Source: Hoplostethus atlanticus
Taxonomy: Eukaryota; Chordata; Actinopteri; Trachichthyiformes; Trachichthyidae
Length of the DNA stretch: 64,000 nt
Reading direction: 5' to 3'
NCBI GenBank assembly: GCA_034670405.1
Contig: JAXDDX010000118.1
Coordinates: 1,425,001-1,489,000, forward strand
This document shows positions 21,589 through 32,130 of the stretch, one piece after another (the stretch's first letter is position 1; every line of letters starts with the position of its first letter). The position numbers were made by a program, and so were the translations under genes. The notes below the pieces were generated by a model. The model saw only the letters and a list, made by a program, of their open reading frames with translations, did not search any database and was not told the origin of the DNA.

Positions 21589-21858
21589 CACTAGACCAAT
21601 ATTAAAACTAGTAAAAAACAAGAATAACATCCAGAGTCCTACTAGCCTCCATTGCTGCATCTGATGTCTAAAGAGAACAAAGCTGCCAGAGAAACCTGGA
21701 CAGACCTGGAGGTTTCTGGAGTCTTCTCTGGACAGATGAGTCCAACATTAGACTGTTGGGTGACAACCCAGAACGGTCCACCACCAAACTAACCTCCCTA
21801 CGGTCAAGCATGGAGGTGGAGTGTCATGGTCTGGTCTGGTGTTCCTCCTCTGGACCTG

Positions 21859-23044
21859 GGGCCTGTTCCAAGAAGCGGGTTTAGTGAAAACTCTGAGTTT
21901 GTTAACCCTGAGATGAGGGAAACTCTGGGTTTTCCGTTCCAGAAAGAGAGGTAACTCAAACTCTGAGTCAATTACCATGGTAACTGACTCTGTGAACCTA
22001 ACCTGCTCGCTAGCAGGTTTTCTTGAACAAACCCTGACTTTCTCCCTGTCTCCTCCCTCTGCTGAACCTGAAGCAGCTGTCGGACATGGCGTGTCCTTTC
22101 CTCGTAACCCGATCGATATTCAAGCGGAAGTAATTCACATAGCCTCACGTCGGGAGAGGATTTTGAGACCCCGATTAGATGTTCTATGTCCAGGATGGAA
22201 GAGCTGTCCGAGATATAATATGCCGTTTACACTTCACGGATTAAGCTACCACCACCCCGAGCAGTCAAATAAAGACACCTTTCATTTGGTCTTCTTTATT
22301 TCCTACAAATACAAAAGCAACAGTTAGTATTTTTATATTGTTCCAACAACACATTTCACCTGTGACCATGCACCCACCTCTAACTTATGTTCCAGTAATT
22401 ACATTTCTACATCTGCCTTTCTAATTTGCCGCCCCAAGTACACCATTTGAAGTATGTCTGGCCCAGCTCAGTTGGTAGAGCATTAGACTCTCAGTCTCAG
22501 GGTTGTGGGTTCGATCCTCACATAGTGTTAACTATCACCTTTGTAAGTTGCTTTGGATAAAAGCCTCTGCTAAATGAATGTAATGTTTTTATATTTCATT
22601 TTCAGCTGCTGCCAAGTGCGCTTTGCACCCGTGGGATTGCACCTAAATGAAAATATTTTTTTTCCAATACCATTCCACCACTTTCTCACATGTAGGTAAC
22701 ATTATAAGAAAGTGTGGTTAAATGTTAAATGAATACACTACTGCATTCAAACATACGCATTGACTCGGGCAGCGATTCTCTCCCACGCCAATTCCCTCTC
22801 CTTTACGACCCTTCTGCTTGCTGGTTGCCATGGTGAATCGTAGTATCGGACCTCCATTGATGATGGCTTTTTATTGTCGTCGCGCACGCGCTTAACTCAA
22901 GGTGAACATACTCAAAATTGATTGAACTAATTCAAATCAGCCGTTCTGGAACCGAAAACTCAGAATTGGCCATCTCGGAATGAATCAACTCAGAGTGCAG
23001 GGTTAGACTCAGAGTTTGCTGAACCTGCTTCTTGGAACAGGCCC
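21859..23044 (+). mobile_element. PIF/Harbinger element, 1.19 kb
   Basis: Inverted ends GGGCCTGTTCCAAGAAGC and GCTTCTTGGAACAGGCCC are flanked by CTG (21,856-21,858 and 23,045-23,047), the 3-bp duplication expected of Harbinger. Inside, the plus strand at about 22,110-22,180 reads IDIQAEVIHIASRRERILRP, resembling the start of a Harbinger transposase. The minus strand at about 22,850-22,760 reads KERELAWERIAARVNA, resembling the Myb-like partner protein. Both genes are only stubs, so it is a deletion derivative. A SINE sits inside. Confidence 0.85.
22456..22586 (+). mobile_element. tRNA-derived SINE
   Basis: The head resembles tRNA-Lys: box A-like AGCTCAGTTGGTAGAGC near 22,465 and box B GGGTTCGATCC at 22,508-22,518. 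The tail TTGTAAGTTGCTTTGGATAA...GCTAAATGAATGTAATG is the same as that at 60,708-60,750. It is nested in the Harbinger element and shares its polymerase III promoter structure with fish SINEs. Confidence 0.85.
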
Positions 23045-23200
23045 CTGGACGACTCAACATCAGTAAAGGAACCATGAATTCTGAGGGAAACCAGAGACGT
23101 CTTGACCAGAACGTCAGGCCGTCAGTCAGAGAGATAAAGCTGGACTTCAACAAGATGATGATCCTCAAGAAGCTACCAAAGAATTACTCATCATAATAAC

Positions 23201-23229
23201 AATAATAATATTGACACACAAAACGTTAT

Positions 23230-23270
<41 letters not shown>

Positions 23271-23735
23271 AGCATGCCCGCTAGGCTGTGATATCTAATA
23301 AGAGATGCCCTATATAAAACTGCCAGACAGCTTCTTCTATTGTGTGTGTGTGTGTGTGTGTGTGAGTGTATGTGTGTGTATGTGTATGTGTGTGTGTGTG
23401 CGTGTTTATGTGTGTGTGTGTGTGTGTGTTCAGAGTGTCTAGTCAGCTAATCTCTACAGTGATCCTAACCAAAGCCTCCTAGTAAGTCAAACAGGCTGAT
23501 AGATGAAACAGAGCAAGAATACACAGTGCTGTTCTGTCAGTGTGTGTGTGTGTGCAAGTGTACACGTGTGTGTGTGTGTGTGTGCACGCGTGTACGTGTG
23601 TGTGTGTGTGCAAGTGTACGTGTGTGTGTGTGTGTGCAAGTGTACGTGTGTGTGTGTATGCGCGCGTGTACGTGTGTGTGTGTGTGTGTGTGTGTGCAAG
23701 TGTACGTGTGTGTGTGTGTGTTTGTGTGTGCTGGC
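23201..23735. repeat. CA/GT microsatellite cluster
   Basis: CA 23,233-23,268; GT 23,341-23,365 and 23,370-23,430; GT with CAAGTGTACG-type interruptions 23,540-23,732, which form a loose 30-bp higher-order repeat. About 100 bp of ordinary sequence lies between. Confidence 0.93.
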
Positions 23736-23819
23736 GGGCCTCCTGTCAGAGCAGATGCTGCCTCTCAGGAGGAGATGACAGAAAGAAAATGAGGAGTTTC
23801 TGTTGGAGACGAGGAGGAG

Positions 23820-24210
23820 ACAAGGAGAGGAGAGGAGAGGAGAGGAGAGGAGAGGAGAGAGGAGGAGAGCAGAGGAGAGGAGAGGAGAGAGGAGGAGAGA
23901 GGAGGAGAGGAGAGAGGAGCACCAGAGCCAACGATCTACTGGCGACATATGTATGATTCTGTTGTATTCCTCTGTTGTGTAAAGTGTGATGGTTCCAGGT
24001 GGTTCCAGATGGTTCCAAGTGGTTCCAGGTGGTTCCAGATGGTTCCAGGCTGACCCCGGCTAACCCAGGCTGACCCAAGCTAACCCAGGCTGACCCAAGC
24101 TAATCCAAGGTAACCCAGTTGACCCAAGCTAATCCAAGCTAACCCAGCTAACCCAAGCTGACCCAGCTAGCCCAGGCTAACCCAGCTAACCCAGGCTGAC
24201 CCAAGCTAAC
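23820..24210. repeat. GGAGA, GGTTCCAGAT and TAACCCAGGC repeats
   Basis: Purine run of AGGAG units 23,820-23,920, a GGTTCCAGRT 10-mer run 23,990-24,047, and CTGACCCAAG/CTAACCCAGG units 24,050-24,212. The last is close in sequence to the array at 4,078-4,624. Confidence 0.92.
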
Positions 24211-24583
24211 CCAGGCTGGTATAATAAGGCTGCAGCGTCACAAGACTCAACTCTAAACTAGATGACTTCACGTCTCCAATCAGCTTCTGCCTCAGCTGCT
24301 GTCACATGATGCCGTCTGTCCATCACAGCACCGACAAACACTGTAAGTCCCTGATGCTCTCATCCAGAGAGACTTACATCACAGCCTCCTGCTCAAGGGC
24401 ACTTCAACAGGTCACATGGCTTCACTAATCCCCTGGAGGATGGAGATACAGATGACAGAATCAAAAGAGAAGAGAGATTAACCCTCCAGGATTCAACAAG
24501 CTCGTTATGAAGGAGAGTGTCTTTAACTTGGCTTCTTACTGAAAGGAGAGTCTGATCAGACAGCTGCCTGGTAGGACCTTCCT
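24211..24583. other. Unassigned intronic sequence
   Basis: Single-copy. The part near 24,330-24,410 (CATCCAGAGAGACTTACATC) may be an old repeat, but I cannot place it. Confidence 0.35.
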
Positions 24584-26882
24584 TCCATCCATCATCCATC
24601 CATCCATCTATCATCCATCCATCTATCTATCCATCCATCTATCTATCATCTATCATCCATCCATCCATCTATCATCCATCCATCTATCTATCCATCCATC
24701 CATCCATCCACCTACCATCCATTCATCCAACTATCATCCATCCATCTATCTATCATCCATCCATCCATCCATCCATCATCCATCCAGCCATCATCCATCC
24801 ATCCATCTATCATCCATCCATCCATCCACCTACCATCCATCCATCCACCTATCATCCATCCATCCATCCACCTACCATCCATCCATCCATCCACCTATCA
24901 TCCATCCATCCATCCATTATCCATCTATCATCCATCCATCCATCCATCCACCTATCATCCATCCATCTATCATCCATCCAGCCATCATCCATCCATCATC
25001 CATCCATCCATCCACCTACCATCCATCCATCAACCTATCATCCATCCATCTATCATCCATCCATCCATCCACCTACCATCCATCCATCCATCATCCATCC
25101 ATCCACCTATCATCCATACATCCATCCATTATCCATCTATCATCCATCCATCCATCCATCCATCCACCTATCATCCATCCATCCATCTATCATCCATCCA
25201 TCCATCCACCTACCATCCATCCATCCATCATCCATCCATCCACCCATCCATTATCCATCTATCATCCATCCATCCATCCATCCATCTACCTATCATCCAT
25301 CCATCCATCCATCATCCATCCATCCACCTATCATCCATCCATCTATCATCCATCTATCATCCATCCACCTACCATCCATCCACCTATCATCCATCATCCA
25401 CCCATCCATGATCCATCCATCCATCCACCTATCATCTATCCATCATCCATTCATCCATCATCCATCTATCATCCATCCATCCCTATCATCCATCCATCCA
25501 TCCATCCACCTATCATCCATCATCCATCCATCCATGATCCATCCATCCATCCACCTATCATCCATCCATCCATCCATCCATCTATCTATCTATCCATCCA
25601 TCTATCTATCCATCTATCATCCATCCATCCACCTATCATCCATCTATCCATCCATCATCCATCCATCCATCCATCCATCCACCTATCTATCATCCATCCA
25701 TCCATCCACCTACCATCCATCCACTTATCATCCATCATCCACCCATCCATGATCCATCCATCCATCCACCTATCATCTATCCATCCATCATCCATTCATC
25801 CATCATCTATCCATCCATCTATCATCCATCCATCTATCTATCATCTATCATCCATCCATCCATCTATCATCCATCCATCTATCTATCCATCCATCCATCC
25901 ATCCACCTACCATCCATCCATCTAACTATCATCCATCCATCTATCTATCATCTATCCATCCATCCATCCAGCCATCATCCATCCATCCATCCATCTATCA
26001 TCCTACCATCCATCCATCCATCATCCATCCATCCATCCATCCATCCATCCACCTATCATCCATCCATCCATCCATTATCCATCTATCATCCATCCATCCA
26101 CCTATCATCCATCCATCTATCTATCATCCATCCAGCCATCATCCATCCATCCATCTATCATCCATCCATCCATCCACCTACCATCCATCCATCCACCTAT
26201 CATCCATCCATCCATCCACCTACCATCCATCCATCCATCATCCATCCATTATCCATCTATCATCCATCCATCCATCCATCCACCTATCATCCATCCATCC
26301 ATCCACCTACCATCCATCCATCCATCATCCATCTATCATCCATCCATCCATCCATCCATCTACCTATCATCCATCATCTATCCATCCACCTATCATCCAT
26401 CCATCTATCATCCATCTATCATCCATCCACCTACCATCCATCCATCCATCATCCATCCATCCACCTATCATCCATCATCCACCCATCCATGATCCATCCA
26501 TCCATCCACCTATCATCTATCCATCCATCATCCATCCATCCACCTATCATCCATCCATCCATCCATCCATCATCCATCCATCCACCTATCATCCATCATC
26601 CACCCATCCATGATCCATCCATCCATCCACCTATCATCCATCCATCCATCCATCTATCATCCATCCATCTATCTATCTATCCATCCATTTATCTATCCAT
26701 CTATCATCCATCCATCCACCTATCATCCATCTATCCATCCATCATCCATCCATCCATCCATCCATCCACCTATCTATCATCCATCCATCCATCCATCCAT
26801 CTATCATCCATCCATCCATCCACCTATCATCCATCCATCTATCATCCATCCATCCATCCACCTACCATCCATCCACCTATCA
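24584..26882. repeat. ATCC/ATCT tetranucleotide array, 2.3 kb
   Basis: Almost pure CCAT, CTAT and CATCAT units in irregular order. Long blocks recur: the segment with CCCATCCATGATCC appears near 25,395, 25,525, 25,740, 26,480 and 26,605, so block duplication has extended the array. Frames of 60-154 codons across it are artefacts. Confidence 0.97.
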
Positions 26883-27179
26883 TCAGAAAGGAATACCTGT
26901 CTAACTCCACCCAACTCAACGGTGCTGCTCATCCACCTTCCCTGCTGATCTGAACCAGCAACCCTCTGGTCAGCAGGATGCAGGTCAAAGCCAAGACAGT
27001 AGAACAGAACTAGTGAATCTGAAATAGGTCAGTGGTCTCCTCCTCTCCTCTCCTCCTCTCCTCCTCCTCGCACTCTTGTGTTATTAATGTCTAGATGGCA
27101 GAGAGCTGAGACTGTTACAGCAAAGAGAGCAGCCAAAGGTAATTCTGGGTAAATTGACTTTGCTGGAATCGCCCCCCCC

Positions 27180-27218
<39 letters not shown>

Positions 27219-27293
27219 ACTTTGCCTTCTGAATTAATTAATTAGTCCAATTATGTGATGAATAGCTGCACTTACTGTAATTGAGAGAGGAGC

Positions 27294-27295
<2 letters not shown>
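26883..27295. other. Intronic sequence with homeodomain-type cluster
   Basis: C run and CA run at 27,172-27,217. On either side the sequence is repeat-free; 27,218-27,285 holds GAATTAATTAATTAG and CAATTATG in 60 bp, a pattern often seen in conserved developmental enhancers. That reading is inference. Confidence 0.4.
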
Positions 27296-27351
<56 letters not shown>

Positions 27352-27355
27352 GAGT
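27296..27355. repeat. GA microsatellite
   Basis: GA run of about 55 bp with one GGG interruption. Confidence 0.95.
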
Positions 27356-27519
27356 GATGAAGAAATGATGAAGAAACAAGAAGAAATAAGTAAAGAACAT
27401 AAACAAGGTTACAAGAGGTCAAATGAAGGTAGGGAATTTAGATCAGAGCCTCTAGTTTTGTGACAGGAAGTGACATCGGATCAAGGTGTTATTCCAGTCG
27501 TGGGTCAAATCTTCATGTG

Positions 27520-27757
27520 AGGTAGAGTAGGGTAGGGTGCTAGCAGGGCAGGGTGCCAGGGTGCTAGCAGGGTAGGGTGCTAGCAGGGTAGGGTGCTAGC
27601 AGGGCAGGGTGCTAGCAGGGTAGGGTGCTAGCAGGGTAGGGAGCTAGCAGGGCAGGGTGCTAGCAGTGCAGGGTGCTAGCAGGGCAGGGTGCTAGCAGGG
27701 TAGGGTGCTAGCAGGGTAGGGTGCTAGCAGGGCAGGGTTAGCAGGGCATTGCTAGAT
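27520..27757. repeat. 16-bp G-rich minisatellite
   Basis: About 15 units of GCTAGCAGGGTAGGGT with GGGCAGGG variants. Each unit gives two GGG runs on the plus strand, so quadruplex formation is possible; on the qki RNA strand the array is C-rich. Confidence 0.93.
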
Positions 27758-27849
27758 ACAGCAAATCATTCTGGTATAGACCAGGTTAGATTTATGTAAT
27801 AAAACAGCAGGATAGTAATTCCCTGTTAGTGTTAGGAGACTGGAACTGG

Positions 27850-28915
27850 ACTACAGACATGGAGAAGAGCCCTCCATCATCCTTCTCCAGCTTAATGAAA
27901 GAGCATATACTGGTGGAGGTGTGGAGAGAGAGGAACCCAGCGGTGAAACGGAGCTGAGAACCAAGACTGGACCCAATCTATGTGAACAGAAACCACATAG
28001 CTACAGTACATCTGGTCTGGGCAGAACAGACGGGAACCTGGAGAAGAAGAAGGCTGTAGGGTCTTTTCTCCAAGAGAAGGCCACGGGGGCTTTAACCAGA
28101 GCAGGAATCACCACTCAGTTTGTTCCTTTTATCCAACAAAAGATAAAAGAATAAGATCAAATGCTTCATCTGCAGCTTCCTAATGGAGATACAACAACCA
28201 ACCCTGATGAAATGAGGAAGTTGGACCTTTTTAGTGCAGCGGACTGTGACTCGTCTTGTGTGGAGGAGATGCATGAATCTGCCTGAGCTGAGCCCAGATC
28301 AGGCGACATCTCTTGAGCATCACTCTTGATGACTCAGCAGCTGTCTTATGGTCGCTCGCCTGGCGTCAACGGACTTCCTGCAGAATTTTACAAGCATTTC
28401 TGAGGATTGCGTGGTGTTCAAGGAGTGTTTTAAATCTGGGACTCTGAGTTGCACAAGATCAGTTTTGTCTTTGCTTCCTAAAAAAGGAGACCGTGGTCTG
28501 CTAAAGAACTGGAGACCAGTTTCTTTCTTTTGTACTGATTATAAAATATTATCTAAATGTCTTTCAGACAGACTGAAACACGATATGGACACATATCAGT
28601 CAAACATATTACCCGATCGTACAATAATGTACAATCAGTTTTTAATACAGGATATTATTGATTCATCAACTCTTCAAAAACAACATCTAGGTTTGTTATC
28701 TATTGACCAGGATCATAAATATGTGTTTAAAACATGGTGAAGTTTTATTTTCTTGGATTCAGTTGTCATCCAGTTAAAGTGTATAGAGGCATCCGACAGG
28801 GTTGCCCGTTATCAGGACAGCTTTATTCTTTGGCCATAGAACCGCTGCTGAACAAGCTACATCACAACTTACAGGGGATGTCTTTACATGGTTGTGGCAG
28901 ACTTGGGGGAGGGTG
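27850..28915 (+). pseudogene. Tx1/L1-type LINE reverse transcriptase fragment
   Basis: Plus strand, antisense to qki. Pieces in order: GDTTTNPDEMRKL near 28,190, a frame-shifted SPGVNGLPAEFYK equivalent near 28,355, then an open 130-codon stretch with SLLPKKGDRGLLKNWRPVS and DYKILSKCLSDRL, LLSIDQDH where the palm-A Asp lies (normally DQEKAFD), and VYRGIRQGCPLSGQLYSLAI near 28,780-28,850. The YADD part and everything after are lost. Several frame shifts make it inactive. It belongs to the same broad LINE group as 5,990-10,560 but runs in the opposite direction. Confidence 0.82.
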
Positions 28916-28924
28916 TCGGTGAGG

Positions 28925-29345
28925 CGTAGGCTGGATCCAGGAGAGCTGAGTCTGTGGCCTGACTCTCCCTGGATCCAGCACCGATTGCAGCCGGACTTTA
29001 ACCTGTGTGTTCATGGGTGAACGAGCAAGGCAAGTGAGCCAGAGTGAGTCTGACCGAGCGAGTCGACAGTAGATCGGGAGGATCGGTATGTATGTATGGA
29101 ACCAGCAGCGGCGACCGGCCAGGTCAGTCGGGGGTGGATGCTCCTGGAAGAGCCTGGAAGAGCCTGGAAGAGCTGCCCAGTCGGGGGTGGATGCTCCTGG
29201 AGGCCTGGCGGACAGAGGGGAGGTGCACGGCCAGGAGAGACGGAGCGGGACAGCGTCAGTCGTATTTATTGTGCTGTGTGCAAATAAAGCGCCCTGTTGG
29301 CCCGTTAACTCCGCCCTCCTGCCTTGTTCAGGAGGGGGAGCACTT
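28925..29345 (+). mobile_element. LTR-like fossil fragment
   Basis: Shares ordered blocks with 63,460-63,680: CAGTCGGGGGTGG, GATGCTCCTGG, GCCTGGCGGAC, then TTTATTGTG and an AATAAA signal followed by TTGGCC and TTAACTC. A GAAGAGCCTG unit is tandemly repeated near 29,145-29,170. The layout (polyadenylation signal shortly before the end) suggests part of an LTR. It is an incomplete, old copy with no coding region. Confidence 0.4.
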
Positions 29346-30020
29346 TGTCTGCATATAGGATGTGATAGTGTTCATCAGAGGGCAGGAGGATGTTCAGGTT
29401 CTCATTCAGAACCTGACGTTGTACGAAAGGGAATCATCTGAGTCAACTGGGCATGAGGGATATTCTGTAGGGCAGAATCTGATCGATCTTATTGATCTAA
29501 GATAGTATTTTGTGTAACACTAGAATACTTGTGCAATAAAGGTATGGTTAAAGGTCTCTCTCTCTGTCTCTCTCTCTGTCTCTCTCTGTCTCTCTCCCTG
29601 TCTCTCACATTGTCCAGGTACAGTTTCAACATTTGTGTGTTCAGGGAGCGTGGGAAATCCAAGAATGTGTTTATGCTCCTCCTCACTGTGAGCCTCCTTT
29701 CTCCTCCCCACCCACCTCCTCCACCTTTCTTCACTCTGTGTCTCCATGTAGAATAAGCATGCAAAGTTTTCCACAAGCTCAACTGCGTGTGTGTGTGTGT
29801 GTCAGATATGTAGGATGTTTTGTTCCTCCTCTCTCTCTTTCCAGCAACACCAATTGTTTCTGACCTTGTTAGCATCTCGTTAGCATGTTCACGTGTTTGC
29901 TGTGCGTGTAGCAGGTCAGGTGACCCTGGAGTCGTGACCTCTACTGTGATGTCACTGTATCCATAGAAACCCGGAGACGTGGGAGTCGAACTTCCCGATC
30001 CCTAACAAAGACGAACTACA
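29346..30020. other. Unassigned intronic sequence
   Basis: A CT run lies at 29,560-29,608. The stretch just before it (AATAAAGGTATGG near 29,535) could be an old LINE end. Otherwise nothing recognised. Confidence 0.35.
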
Positions 30021-30024
30021 GCAA

Positions 30025-30357
30025 ATCCTATAGTATAGGAATATTATAGGAATATTACAGGAATATTATAGGGATATTATAGGAATATTATAGGGATATT
30101 AAATGAATATTATAGGAATATTATAGGGCTATTAAATGAATATGGTAGGAATATTGTAGGAATATTATAGGAATATTAAAGGAATATTGTAGGAATATTA
30201 AAGGAATATTGTAGGAATATTGTAGGAATATTATAGGAATATTGTAGGAATATTATAGGAATATTATAGGAATATTAAAGGAATATTGTAGGAATATTGT
30301 AGGAATATTATAGGAATATTTAAAAAATATAGGAATATTAAAGGAATATCATAGTGA
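30025..30357. repeat. AT-rich 10-bp minisatellite
   Basis: About 32 units of TATAGGAATA, with GTAGGAATAT and AAAGGAATAT variants. Confidence 0.95.
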
Positions 30358-31480
30358 GCATGATACGGTCACTATGAACTAAGTACTAAGTACCACAGAA
30401 ATTCCTATAGGAACATTACAGTAACGTATTGAATAAAAGGTGGGTGACCTCTGACCTCCAGTCAGTCCTCATAATTCACTTTCATATGACTTGATGATGT
30501 CCACTTGGTCCACTCACTCACACACTCACACACACACACACACCCCAGCTGTAGCCTCTTGGTTGTAATCTTTGCTAGTAAAGACAACAAGCTGGCCTCC
30601 CTGTGGGAACCCTGCGGTCTGAGCGGAGGAGGCGTTAGGAATCTGTCCCGGGACGTCCCAGCAGATCACTGATACGTAACCTGGTGACCAGTAAGACCAG
30701 ACCTGCTCTAGTCACACAGCAGCAAATACTGATAGAATAAAGAAAAGTAGAAATGAGAATAGAAACATGAGGTATTCTATTGAATGTTCTAGTGTTGGAA
30801 TACATAGAAACCCATCGGTCCATTCTACTTTCTTTTACTGTATCCTGCTACCTTCTGCTGCTGCAGCGATCTGGTTTCTCCACTGGATCAGTAAATCTGA
30901 TCTGATCTGATCTAATTGATCTGATCTCATCTGATCTCATCTGATCTAATTGATCTGATCTAATTGAACACAAATAACACATAACAATAATTTCCACATT
31001 TCAAGAACATATTAAGTGGAAAGTATAAAATATGAGTTCCAGCAGACAGGCAGACAGTTAAACAGACAGACAGTTAGACAGACAGACAGGCAGGCAGACA
31101 GACCCTGATCACTTCCTTCCTCCTCGGAATGCTGATCTGGAGTCAGTTTGCAGTCACACCGCAGAATGAAGCGTCACACACTAAACTGGTATTATTAACC
31201 ATAACTACCATAACTACCATAACTACAGATGGCTCATTTAGCAATAATGACAATAGATTATATTATAGATTATTATATTTCATGTTCATATACTGACAAC
31301 ATACAGACTTACAGCTCATAAACCATGACCCTCAGACAGACAGACAGACAGTCAGTCAGACAGACAGACAGACAGGACCTCGCTGGTTCTGGTTGGTTTC
31401 TTTCTGAATTGACTTTTGTCCCATAAGAGGACAGACGTATTTCCTGTTCATCTGTATATGAGGAGTGTGAGCTGAGGATT
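30358..31480. other. Intronic sequence with a LINE tail and CAGA runs
   Basis: 30,835-30,965 looks like a LINE 3' tail: CTGCTGCAGCGATCTGG, CACTGGATCAGTAAA, then TGATC repeats. CAGA runs at 31,048-31,102 and 31,335-31,374. An ATA-rich stretch lies near 31,250. No exon seen. Confidence 0.5.
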
Positions 31481-31482
31481 TG

Positions 31483-31580
31483 AACCGTCAACCGTGCCTC
31501 CCGGTGTCCCTCCCCTCGCGACGTCCCTCCCCTACCGGTGTCCCTCCCGGCGTCCCTCCCCGCAACCCTCCCGGTGTTAC
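31483..31580. repeat. C-rich repeat at the exon 1 donor
   Basis: Imperfect units of CGGTGTCCCTCC and CGACGTCCCTCC. On the qki RNA strand, intron 1 therefore opens with at least eight GGG or GGGG runs in about 90 nt, directly after GTAACACC. Confidence 0.85.
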
Positions 31581-31719
31581 CTTCGTCCAGGAGTCTCTCC
31601 AGGTGGTTGAAGATGCCGCAGAAGTTGGGCAGGCTGCTCATCAGCTTCTTGTCGTTCATCAGCTGCATCAGGTAGTCCGGACTGGGTCTGGGCTTGTCCT
31701 TGTCCATCTCCCCCACCAT
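31581..31719 (-). CDS. qki: Quaking exon 1, start codon and QUA1
   Basis: 139 bp, minus strand, 46 codons plus one base. It reads [16 protein letters not shown], then [30 protein letters not shown]. This is the N-terminus of quaking with the first part of the QUA1 homodimerisation helices. I chose the ATG at 31,719 because MVGEM is the conserved start of the family and its context is good (A at -3, G at +4). The donor is GACGAAG/GTAACA, phase 1. The N-terminus is one residue shorter than human QKI as I recall it, with MDKDKPRPS in place of METKEKPKPT. Neighbouring DNA is CpG-rich. Exon 2 lies 17.4 kb away. Confidence 0.97.
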
Positions 31720-32130
31720 GATAGAAGACACACAGAGAAAGTAGAACCCGACCGCTGAACGACAAAATGATAGGAATAAAAATAAAATGGAAGTAAAAAA
31801 GTGAAAGCTGAGGGTGTGAAGCGGCAGAGAGGTAGTTGTTTCTCCTGTCCGTCGTCCTGTTTTAATTCCACAAGTTAACCCGGTTCAACGCGCTCATTCC
31901 ACTCCCGTTTCTGCCTTTCATTTAACTGGAATGAATTTGATTTGAATCCGGTTTGACTTCGGTTTTCCCCGTTCAGACCTCCAGGATTCTCGCTCCTCTC
32001 CCCGGTGTTCCCTCCGGAGCACCCCGGCTCTCAGCGTCTGTCTGTCGGCGTGGAGAAGCTCCGTCCCACCGGTCCGTCCTCATTCACAGACTGAGGCTCT
32101 CTGTCTGGAAGCACGGCGTCAAGTTAGACA
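31720..32130 (-). promoter_or_regulatory. qki: qki 5' UTR and CpG-rich promoter region
   Basis: The sequence is CpG-rich compared with its surroundings, mainly 31,970-32,120, and ends abruptly in AT-rich DNA. No clear TATA box at a fixed distance. If transcribed from the CpG-rich part, the leader carries an upstream ATG at 31,921 opening a 19-codon frame ([15 protein letters not shown]...) that closes before the main start, and another ATG near 32,077. The transcription start cannot be placed by eye. Confidence 0.5.

Larger units (their letters stand above)
21640..23200 (+). mobile_element. Tc1-like transposon fragment, interrupted
   Basis: The flanks 21,640-21,858 and 23,045-23,200 are one Tc1-type transposase region: GTCAAGCATGGAGGTGGAGT encodes the VKHGGGS motif, and after the interruption come the ATGAATTCT and AGGCCGTCAGTCAG stretches typical of the C-terminal third. 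Removing the Harbinger insertion restores CTCTGGACCTGGACGACT, a normal Tc1 sequence. Ends and TA duplications are not seen, and the frame is not open. Confidence 0.75.
1..32130 (-). other. qki: qki transcription unit, 5' part
   Basis: Span of the quaking gene in this window, read right to left. It holds exons 1-3, intron 1 (14,191-31,580), intron 2 (5,822-14,050) and at least 5.7 kb of intron 3. Intron phases are 1, 0 and, for intron 3, 0. All five splice sites seen obey GT/AG. Quaking proteins bind ACUAAY-type RNA sites as STAR-domain dimers and control splicing, stability and localisation of mRNAs; that is family knowledge. The exons for the rest of KH, QUA2 and the variable tails are not in the window. 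The right limit is approximate, set where CpG-rich sequence ends. Confidence 0.9.

Noticed and set aside
22456-22530. A functional tRNA gene
   Set aside because: The tRNA-Lys-like head has box A and box B but no proper acceptor-stem closure, and runs into a SINE tail.
24584-26882. CRISPR-like or other spaced-repeat array
   Set aside because: The units are plain tetranucleotides with no constant spacers, and this is a vertebrate genome.
1-31580. Quaking response elements (ACUAAY with a UAAY half-site) in qki introns, suggesting autoregulation
   Set aside because: Several ACTAAC cores exist on the RNA strand (for example at 12,482, 20,880, 21,058, 22,325 and 27,825), but about 15 are expected by chance in 31 kb, and none forms a striking cluster.
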